64,000 nucleotides of DNA. It comes from Mauremys mutica (lineage: Eukaryota > Chordata > Testudines > Geoemydidae). Position 1 is the first letter of the stretch. Every line of letters starts with the position of its first letter. The DNA is taken from NCBI RefSeq assembly GCF_020497125.1, contig NC_059075.1, forward strand, positions 29,858,003-29,922,002, in the 5' to 3' direction. A model generated the notes under the pieces. That model was not told the origin of the DNA, did no database searches, and saw nothing but the letters and a program-made list of their open reading frames with translations. A program made the translations under genes and the position numbers. Positions 55,644-64,000 of this stretch are shown here, in pieces.

Positions 55644-56860
55644 CTGTCCCTGTGTATGTAACTTATTTCAAACAATCAATGAAATGTTTGGAAAAGTAAT
55701 ATTTTAGCTTTCCAAATAAATAAAATGTCCATGCCTTTCCACACAAAGCAAGACTCTAGTTCCTTTCAACAATGCAATTCCTTTATTGCCTCCTTCCTCC
55801 AAAAAGCCCAGGGAACTTAATTACAGCATTGTTTCACAATGAAATTTACAGAGCATTCCATCAATTGACTTGGGTAATGAGGTGCACATGTTAACAAGGA
55901 CAATGACTTTTGTTTTCTGTCAATATCTTGATATCTTGTCCCATTAAGTCATTTTTAATATTGACCTTTGCAGAAGTCAATATCTGTATGATGCAGCTAG
56001 AAAAGCCATCTAGGTCAGCATTCAAATGCACGGGCAGAGGATTATGGGGAATTCACACTAGGCCAGCCTGCACTATACAAAGCCCTTTGAAGAGCTGAAG
56101 AATTGAGGTATTCTAAAGCCCTTTCTCAAGAGAGTAGTTTGCTTCAAGACTGGGCCTAAAATTTACTTGGAAAATGTCATTACTGATCCTGCAGATTCTA
56201 AACTCTCTCTTTTTTTTAACACCTTAAACTTATTGTTTTAGGGAGAGGTAGAGTGCGGAGCGCACACACTATTCAACCCAAAGAGATTGCATGGGGATCC
56301 AGAAGCCCTGAAGAAAGGAAACTACATTAAACAAAGCAAATCAGGGACATTGCATATTGGCCAATAGGTATGAGGAGTTGTAGTAATTTCCCCATGAAGA
56401 TGCTGATGTAATTGGTTAAAGGAACAAAAGTACTCCCCACCCCCACCATTTATTTCAGTGAAGGGTTTCCTCCAAAGCCCACTTACAGGCACAGTATGGG
56501 AACTAAAAACAAATATTTCTTTGGGACTGAGGGTGGAGGTCCCATGGCAGGGGAGTGGGAGACACCATCACTCTTGCACAATTCTAGCTTCACATGGTTC
56601 TTTTGAATTAAAGCATTCAGCATCCTTTTTTTTTCGCTTTTAAAAATGGCAAACATCCCTGCAATTTTTTCCCATTGTTTTCTTCCTTTAGAACCAACGC
56701 TGAGATCTGGAAAGTCACTCCTGATAAACTTGATACAATAATCGATTTGAACAAATTCTTTCAGGGGAAAGAAGCCACAACTTTGATCTAACTTTCAAGT
56801 AGTCCGTAACATTTTATTTCTATAGCCATAAATAAATACCTTCACAGAAACAAGAGACTA
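55644..56860. other. Intergenic DNA, no feature
   Basis: Nothing recognised apart from a short GTGCGGAGCGCAC palindrome near 56252. Confidence 0.4.
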
Positions 56861-57110
56861 GGGGTATGTCTACGTGGCAGCTGGGAGCGTGCCTTCCCGC
56901 CTGGGTAGACAAACATGCTAGCTCAAGCAGAGCTAGAGTGCTAAAAATAGCAGTAAGGATGTTATCTGAGCAGCAGCCGCCTCTATTAGCTGCCCAGGCA
57001 CAAGCCCATCCGAGTCCCTGGGTCTGTACTCAGGTGGGTAACCCATGCCGCTGTCCAGGCTGCAAAGTCCACACTGCTATTTGTAGGGTGCTAGCGCCAC
57101 ATGCTCTTGC
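56861..57110. mobile_element. Harbinger-like MITE, right end missing
   Basis: Starts GGGGTATGTCTACGTGGCAG, then CTGGGAGCGTGCCTTCCC, GCTAGCTCAAGCAGAGCTAG and AAAATAGCAGTAAGGATG, later mirrored by CCACACTGCTATTTGTAG. This is the internal palindrome of a known-looking family, truncated before the right terminus. Confidence 0.7.
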
Positions 57111-57569
57111 ATGTGTTGCTGATATGGTCAGGAAAGAGGGATGAGCAGGGAGACAATAACAAACAACAGGAAGGAAATTCTCCTCGTGATCTAGTTTTCA
57201 GCAAAGAGCAGACCACATAATTTTTGTTTTGCCTATTTCTTGTTAGCTGAGATTATTTTCTGTGATGGGTTCCTGTAGCAGCAGGTAAGGGAGACTGTAA
57301 AAGGTGGAGGATGGAACAAATAACATTTAGTACTTTAGGTTTTCAAGTTGTCCTTAATATTGTTATGCTGGGGTTGGGTGAAAACCTCTTTGAAACTGGT
57401 GGCTTTCACTGCCACCTTTCACCCGGGGTAAATATAGTAAGCAATTAAGCTCCTTTATGTAACAGATACTTGAAGCAATAGGAGCCCCTGCTCAAACCTC
57501 AGATCCCGTACATGAATCTGAGCTCTGTGGGCAGAGGGATTTCACTGGGGGAGGTATGCAAATGTAGGG
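57111..57569. other. Intergenic DNA, no feature
   Basis: Nothing recognised. Confidence 0.4.
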
Positions 57570-57870
57570 CTGGGTATTGTTGGATAGCGTGTGTGTGAGA
57601 GAGGAGCAGAAAGCACCACAGAAGCACACACAGGAGGCAGCAAGAAAGCACCAGAGAAACAATTGGAGCATAATCCTGAATAAAGCTGAGAGAGCTTTTG
57701 GACTAAGGGCTGGCTGGAAAGGGGCATGGAACTGTGGGCAAAGAAACTGTCTCCTACTGTGTGCAGGGAAACAGGACTTTTGGTACATTCTTTATAAACA
57801 AACAGGATGGCATCAAAGAAATACCTGCCTCAGATCGTCCACTTTTCCCCCAATGGAAACAAGGAAATGC
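57570..57870 (+). repeat. LTR-like dispersed repeat
   Basis: Sense-oriented partner of 42239-42560: AAAGAAACTGTCTCCTACTG, ACAGGACTTTTGGTACATTC, TATAAACAAACAGGATGG and CCCCAATGGAAAC in the same order. Upstream it has AGAGGAGCAGAAAGCACC. Confidence 0.55.
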
Positions 57871-57939
57871 ACAAGATCACAAATCACTTGAGTCAAAAGG
57901 ACGACAAAATTAAACAAATCACAACATGGCTGGTAGGCA

Positions 57940-57985
57940 AGCAAGCATCACCATCATTTTACAGATGGGGAAACTGTGGCACAGA
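57940..57985 (-). repeat. MIR-like fragment, cut by a MITE
   Basis: CATTTTACAGATGGGGAAAC followed by TGTGGCACAGAG is the antisense MIR core. The Harbinger-like element begins at once after it. Confidence 0.65.
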
Positions 57986-58268
57986 GGCCTTGTCTACACT
58001 GGAGGAGGGGGGAGTCAATCTAAGTTACGCAACTTCAGCTATGTGAATAACATAGCTGAAGTCAATGTACTTAGATTGACTTACCGTGGTGTCTTCACTG
58101 TGGTGAGTCAACTGCTGCTGCTTCCCCATTGACTCTGCCTGCATCTCTCGCCGAGCTGGAGTACAGGAGTCAATGGGAGAGCGCTTGAGGGTCGATTTAT
58201 CACGATAAATCAATTCCCGCTGGATTGATCGCTGCCCGCCGATCCAGCGGGTAGTGTAGACATACCCC
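57986..58268. mobile_element. Harbinger-like MITE, both ends present
   Basis: GGCCTTGTCTACACT and AGTGTAGACATACCCC are inverted ends. Inside, AACTTCAGCTATGT pairs with ACATAGCTGAAGT around GAATA. Same family as 10258-10522. The 3-bp target duplication is not clear here. Confidence 0.82.
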
Positions 58269-59774
58269 AAGAGACTAAGACCTACATTTTCAGAAGCTGA
58301 TGCTGATTCTGGATGGATCCATTTTTGGGTGCTTACCTTGGGGACCTGTTGAGCCTGATTTTAAGAAGAGGCAAATCCCCACAACTCCAGATGAAGTCAC
58401 AGGGAGCTGCAGGTGCTTAACAAAAGTCAGGGTATGGATTTCTCAAGTACAGCACCCAATATCAATAACTGCGTTTGCCCTATGTGCTTTGCCCAAGGAC
58501 ATAGGAAGTCAAAGACAGAGTCAGGTGCAGAGGTCAGGTATTTTAGCTCCCAATCTTATGTTCGGTCCTCTAGACCATGATGCCTCGCAGGTGGCAATTC
58601 ATTGACAGTATCAGCCCTCTCACTCCAGCCCTATCAGCTAAGGCATAAAGTGTCTATTGCAATCCCACAATTTAAAACAAAACACGTTGAAGTAACATTG
58701 TAACGGGCTCTGTTGTGATTATAATGGTTTAAATCCAGATCTCTGACCATCTAATGACCTCTGGCATAGGCGCTGCTGTGATCATTTCACTGACGATGCT
58801 GAACTCTGGTCAGTGCAGAGTGACACACATTTAGGACCGAATCCCACTCACCTTCTTCGCGTAAGTCGCCGTGTTGACTTTGGTGAGATGCCTGGTGTGA
58901 GCCACGAGAGCAGGAATGAGGCATGGTGAACTTAAATCACAGCATGGTTTTATTGGGGGGAGCGAGGACTCAATCTTTCAGACAAGATCTGTGTGCCATT
59001 TGAGTCCCTTTAAAGCCACATTAGGGTCATTGACCTTCCTTCCATGGCTGGCGAAGGTATTTAGCAGTAAGCTGCTAAGGAGCTCATGCTTATGCTGAAG
59101 AATTGTCTTCCTCGCTTCAATACTTTACTTTGCCTCTCACTTCAGAAGCTCAAAAATGTGTCCCCATCAGCTGAAAGATGGATGTGTTTTGATAAGCCAT
59201 GGATCTGGAGCCTGGTTGGTAGTACTTACCTCCCCCTCCTCTATCCCACAGTGCACCAGTGGCCTTGTAATGTCTCTCAGAACCCCAGCTTCTGGGAGCT
59301 GGGCCAGGAAATGTAGGGTAAGTACTCAGAGGGCATTGTCACTGAAGTCCTTTATACATCCAGGAGAGCAAATGCAGAGCAAACCTGCAAGAGCACAGAA
59401 CACGACTCAGCTTTGTCAGAGTGGATGCGATTAACTGTTTGTGCTCAGCTGCATGCAATACCAGTGGCTCGGGTGGGGATGGTTTGGTTCTCTCGCATAG
59501 GCACAGGTGCTGCATCCTCAGTTAACAGCTTGCTACAGCTGTAATAAGTGATACTCACAGCATTCTGGAAGCCTGCCAACCTGCTTCATTGCTGTATTCT
59601 TTCTCAGAGCCAGAGCCAGAGCCAGCAGCCTGGCAAAGAGCAATGTAGTTACTTTCACACAGCTCCCAGCCTAATTTCACACAGCTCCCACACAACTCAC
59701 GGCAACTCCAACATTTTACTCCGTGCTCTTTGGCTCCCTGATACTGCGCCTGCCCCATCTCTTCTGTATCTGAC
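58269..59774. other. Intergenic DNA with a MIR-like piece
   Basis: 58490-58590 (CTTTGCCCAAGGACATAGG, GTCAAAGACAGAGTCAGG, CCTCTAGACCATGATGCC) looks like an antisense MIR end, perhaps the far side of the one split at 57985. An (AGCCAG)n run is at about 59609-59628. Confidence 0.5.
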
Positions 59775-59895
59775 AGATAAAAAAACCTAGAGGCACAAAA
59801 TGGATAAGTGACTTTCACAAGGTCACCCAGCCAGGGACCAGCAGAGGTGGGAAGAGAACTCTGCTCTTAAGTCCAGAAATATTGCTCTGCCCTTT
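59775..59895 (-). repeat. MIR-like SINE fragment, antisense
   Basis: GATAAGTGACTTTCACAAGG, TCACCCAGCCAGGGACCAGC and GGTGGGAAGAGAACTCTGC follow the antisense MIR order. Confidence 0.7.
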
Positions 59896-62089
59896 CTGGC
59901 TTTGAGGAAAGAAAGGACACATTTAAAGCCAAATGGGCTGTGTTCGGGAGGGTCCAGTCTGAGCTATTTGTAACCTCTCTTTGGCCTTTTCTACAACTGG
60001 AAACTGAGTCAGCGCTGGTGTGGCTCCACTATTGTTACCAATGGGGTAAGCCCTAGTGCAGGCCTTTTCATCATGTCATTTACACCTGAGGAGGATTGTT
60101 TGACACTGACTGCCCCTCTCCTTTGTCAGGCTGTTAGGTCCAATATCATCGTGGTCAAAACACCTGCACAGTCGGTGCTCCAGCTGGAACATCTGGACCA
60201 GAGCTGAAACAGGCTTCTACATTTTTCCACTCTAGTCAAGGCCAAAAGGAGGGAACAGACTGAGTGGCAATGTTTTCAGCCCACCAACCCCAGCCAGTTG
60301 GCTTTAAAATCTTCTTTAAAATGCTCACAAATTCTCATCCCTCTCTGCTACACATTCTGCAGCTATTCCGTCCAGCCAGTGGGAGGTGTGTGAAAAGCAG
60401 TGTGTGTTGACTCTGCCTATCTGCACTGCACTGCTCCCTAGCATCCCTGCCATTCTGGGGAGCAGGAAACAAAGGGGCATTTAGGAACTTAGTACTCCCT
60501 GGCTGGAATATTACAAGTTAAACATTAAGAACATCACACTAATCCCAACACTGCCAAGCCATTTGCTGGGTTGTTTGGACCAGTAAAATAGTGTCCAGTT
60601 GTGAGAGATTGGTGCCACTTCTGTGGCTGTAAATAAATGGGACTACAATTTAATGACATGGACCAGAAAGCGCAAGCAGGCTAAGGAAACCATGCCTCAC
60701 CTTTGGGATCATTTTTCTTGTTTTCACAGATCTAGAATGCCAGGTGTAAGACAATTCCCTCTCCACACAAAGCTGGAGATACATAATACACAAACATTCA
60801 GAGCTGGAATCACCACATCTTGGTTCACGATGACACCATCTGCTAACAATCATTATCATTCCCTTCACAGTTTGGTTTGACTAGTTCCAATTGCTTTTCC
60901 TTTTGACCCAGCTGCTCTTCTATCCCTCCTTTCTGCATCAACTGGGCATTCTCCTGCTGAATCAGGAGAATCAAATACTTCCATATAAGGGCCCAATCCA
61001 ATGGGGGTTGACGATGGTCCAGACCTCACAGAGTTGGGCCCTAAATCCTGAGACTGACTGTAATGCTTGCCTCCATAACTGATCGACTGAGTGACTGGGG
61101 GCCTGGGTCCAACCTTCATTGCTTTTCCTTTGTTTGGATACATGCTGATTTTTAAAAAAAAAAGCTGGGGTGGGGGCATTTGAGCCAACACTGGATGTAG
61201 GGGGAATATTGGGGGGGGGTAAAGCATGGCTAGGGGGTTATAGGGCATCACAGCATTTTTACTTTTTAAATCTGCACCCCATTCATATGGACTCACAGCT
61301 ATTGCTGTGACTCTGTATTAATGAAAATTCAATGTAAGCATCCTCCTCATAAACTGGCCCCCTTCTTTCCTTGTGATTCCAATTAATCACCTAGTAAAAA
61401 TCAGCTTTCCAAAGAGGCTGAGTTGTAACCAACCAGTTAAGTCATTCCTGCTACATGTATTTAAATGAAAATATGAAATACTAAAGCCAGAATTATCCAG
61501 CCATACTCAGGTTTCCACAGCAGTGGCAGCCTCTCTCCTATTCAGTACAAACCACTTGCTTGCATTAAATGAAGCTCTTTTCAGTCTCGTTTCAAATGAG
61601 TTCTAGAGTTGCAATCACCGATCAGACCTACCTGCCAATCTTTCAGAAGGATATTAAGACTGACATCCTCAGGAAAGCAGAGGTCTGGAATGCCAGCCAT
61701 ACCACTTTTACCTGTCAGACGAACATGAGACAGAGCCTGAGGTCTGTGTTAGTTTTTTATGATTTCAAGGTAATTGGTTATTTGAAAAAGAGATTTCTTG
61801 TACTGAAATACAAAAGGAGAGGGGAGGTCGGGAAGTTATATATCGAGTTAGTACCATTAAAACCATAGACAATCATGTGCACGTCTCTGTCTCTTTTCTC
61901 CTGTCAAAGCCCAGGCTGTGCAACACCTAAACTAATCAATTTGCCAAGCAGATGATATGATCTGAAACATAAAAGGTGAAACCTTTGGTGAGGAAATGAC
62001 CAGAAATTTAATGCTTGTATTATAACAGTACTTTGAGGCTTCCACTGAGATCAGGGCCTGCTGGGCTAGCTGCTGTGCAGCTATACAGT
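59896..62089. other. Intergenic DNA, no gene
   Basis: G-runs near 61167-61175 and 61208-61217. Open frames at 60865-61296 (minus) and 61569-61868 (plus) have no recognisable domain and I do not accept them as genes. Confidence 0.4.
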
Positions 62090-62235
62090 AAAAAGAAAAT
62101 CCCTAGGCCAAAGCACTTACCATTGAAATAGGCAAAGGGAGAGAGAAAGGAAGTATAATTACCTCCACTTTACACATGGGAGCACAGAGAGCTGAAATGC
62201 CTTGTCCAAGGCTATGCAGGTAGTCTGCGGCACAC
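62090..62235 (-). repeat. MIR-like SINE fragment, antisense
   Basis: TTACCTCCACTTTACACATG, GGAGCACAGAGAGCTGAAAT and CTTGTCCAAGGCTATGCAGG follow the antisense MIR order. Confidence 0.7.
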
Positions 62236-62526
62236 TTTCTCTCCAAAAGCTGTTGTTCAGTCTTATTCTTTTCCTAAATACTGCTGATCTGGTTACTATC
62301 CTAACTGAAAGGATGTAACACTATATAGATGTTTATTATCAGGCTAAAAAACCCATCAAACGTGATCATTTTCCTTAGCTGTGTTACAACCACCTGGATT
62401 ATTACATTGAAATACTTTGGGGGGTGGGGTGGGGTGGGAGGGGGTTGAAAGAAAAAAAGCCTCGCCGCACAGTAAGTTTTCATTCTGTGTTTAGCTGTTT
62501 CACGTCACCGCTTGCACAGTGAAACC
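62236..62526. other. Intergenic DNA with a G-rich tract
   Basis: 62419-62444 has four or more runs of at least three G on the plus strand, able in principle to form a G-quadruplex. Nothing else recognised. Confidence 0.5.
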
Positions 62527-62740
62527 GGTGTGGCTACACAGCAACTAGACACCTGCGGCTGGCCCATGCTCGCCGACTCAGGCTCGCAGGGCTCGGGCTG
62601 TGGAGCTATTTCATTGCTGTGTAGACTTCCAGGCTCAGCTGGAGCCTGAGCTCTAGGACCCTGTGGAGTCGGAGGGTCCCAGGGCTCAGGCTCCAGCCCC
62701 AGTTGGCTGGCACAGACCAGCCGCAGGTTTTAATTTGTAG
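62527..62740. mobile_element. Harbinger-like MITE (palindromic GGCTCGGGCT type), ends decayed
   Basis: GTGTGGCTACACAGCAACTA near the left, then CCTGCGGCTGGCCCATG, GGCTCGCAGGGCTCGGGC, an internal TTGCTGTGTAGACTTCC, TCAGCTGGAGCCTGAGCTC mirrored by GGCTCAGGCTCCAGCC, and finally GACCAGCCGCAGGTTTTAA. The interior is a nested palindrome. The right terminus is missing. Confidence 0.75.
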
Positions 62741-63394
62741 GAAGAAGCCTGAGTGGCTTCTCTTTTTCATTTATAGTCAGCTGTAGTTTTGCACCTTCTG
62801 ATTCTACTGCAAGAGCAGTATTTGGCTGTGTCTGGGTTTCCAGCACGGCAGGGGAATGTTGAAAATTTTAAGTCATTGACACTTAAGAAATCGTTTCTAT
62901 TCATATGACAGTTGGTCACATTTTTCTTTAAACAAAACTGACATTTGCAGCCTAAAGCCAAGGCTTGAAAAAGTAACCAAGGAGTTGGGTGCCTCAGACC
63001 AAACTTGCAAGGGCCTGACTTTCAGAGGGCATAGAACCTGCCCACTAAAAATTAGGCCCTGGTCCATGGAAGACAGACACCTTCTTTCCAAGACCTACAG
63101 TGGATAATGCTTAAGTAGAACTAGGAAGGAGTCTTAGCTCTGCAAAGTAGCCCTTGATTAACCTCTCCTTTAATCCCTAGGGTTTCTAATTTTAGACATC
63201 AAATGGGATTAAAGTGCTGCAATGGATCCAAAAAGATACTCTTCCTATGTTACACCTTGGGGCAGGCAGACTGGATTACTACATGCTACATGGTTAGGCA
63301 GTTGGTGTGCCCTGACTGCTGCTTATCACACTAATCATAATTGTCGCACTGTTACCTTGAGCTCCCTGTTTGTTACATCTACCTGTTGTCTCTC
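62741..63394. other. Intergenic DNA, no feature
   Basis: Nothing recognised. Confidence 0.4.
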
Positions 63395-63530
63395 ATTTTA
63401 TACTTAGATTGTAAACTGTTTGAGGCAAATACCACCTTATATGTGTATTCAGCGCCTAGCACAATAGGGCTCTGATCTGATTGGGGCATCTACGGTCTAT
63501 CCTAATACAAATAAATAATAATACACTCGC
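63395..63530 (+). repeat. LINE/SINE 3' tail with AATA-type end
   Basis: TTAGATTGTAAACTGTTTGA, CAGCGCCTAGCACAATAGGG, CTCTGATCTGATTGGGGC and TAATACAAATAAATAATAAT. Second copy of the family at 55385-55512. Confidence 0.7.
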
Positions 63531-64000
63531 CTCTCTTGCCCACTGTGCTATGTACAATTGATTAACACAATGCCTTCTTTCACGTGTCAAGGTGCTGTAC
63601 ATTAGAGCAGAGGCTGGTTGCTTGTCATGGCTAAAAATGGGAAAAATCATTGCTTTGTCATGTCAAAAATGTAAATGAATCACTTTTGCTCACCACCACC
63701 TCAACTATGTTAATTTTTTAAATGTAAAAATATATTAAACGTGACATTTGTTCAAATAGAAAAAATCCACAATGCACAAAATAAGAACCAGATTCTAACG
63801 GCAATGATATTCTGACTTGTTTAACTAAAGCATGTTATCTAATACCTAATGAAATATATGGTTTTGTAGATCTATTTGTTGGTAAAATGTAGGAAGTCAG
63901 CATTTGTGTCATTTACATTCAGTTCACATTTGAGAATGTCTTCGCAACCAAAACAACTAGACACTCGCTTTTAAAACAAAACTGAAATCTGAAGGAGTTC
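63531..64000. other. Intergenic DNA, AT-rich, no feature
   Basis: Nothing recognised up to the right edge. Confidence 0.4.

Noticed and set aside
61569..61868. 99-codon frame
   Set aside because: No domain, no splice context, no repeat match; probably chance.
58300..64000. GOLGA5 3' exons near the right edge
   Set aside because: No frame resembles the golgin coiled coil or its C-terminal membrane anchor.

Overview
This is vertebrate nuclear DNA, most likely from a turtle. Almost nothing in it is protein-coding. It is packed with old interspersed repeats typical of turtle genomes: several CR1-type LINE lineages, an RTE-type LINE with a (ATG)n tail, short hAT elements with 8-bp target duplications, Harbinger-like MITEs that duplicate a 3-bp TWA target, palindromic MITEs, MIR-like SINE pieces and LTR-element debris. 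The turtle assignment is my inference from these families. It has not been confirmed by a search.

The one host gene I can support is the 5' end of chromogranin A (CHGA) on the minus strand. Its first two coding exons are only 46 and 47 nt. Exon 1 (8018-8063) encodes most of a signal peptide. Exon 2 (7108-7154) completes it and gives the mature start LPVTNPMNKGD, which closely matches mammalian CHGA. The exons join in phase and have proper splice sites. A CRE-like site, a TATA box and a CpG island lie just upstream. Exon 3 is not visible, so positions 1-7107 are all intron 2, filled with a CR1, a foldback hAT, a nested cruciform, a target-duplicated hAT and a low-complexity hAT-like block.

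Right of the promoter, about 8.5-64 kb is intergenic. In human, GOLGA5 lies upstream of CHGA across a wide gap, which fits a gene desert here. Layout: 8.6-9.2 kb, three small hATs, one nested; 9.5-10.9 kb, CR1 split by a Harbinger-like MITE; 11.2-12 kb, MIR and a mariner-like MITE; 15.6-19.7 kb, several CR1s, one split by a hAT; 20.6-21.5 kb, a pogo-like transposase remnant split by a hAT; 22.5-25.7 kb, a MITE, a MIR and the longest CR1; 27.5-34 kb, mostly unique sequence with small repeats; 34.4-36 kb, an LTR with a gag-like zinc-knuckle reading frame directly beside its polypurine tract; 37 kb, a Ty3-type integrase remnant; 38.8-40.1 kb, another CR1; 42-44 kb, LTR-like material; 47-48.7 kb, hAT and Harbinger-like elements; 50.1-51.7 kb, an RTE split by a hAT; 52.8-53.2 kb, a hAT; 53.5-63.5 kb, MITEs, MIR pieces and LINE/SINE tails in otherwise unremarkable DNA.

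Apart from CHGA there is no operon-like or pathway-like relationship between features. The story is a neuroendocrine gene's 5' end beside a repeat-rich gene desert in which nested insertions can be dated relative to each other. Repeat family names come from recognised motifs and memory, so subfamily labels are deliberately loose.
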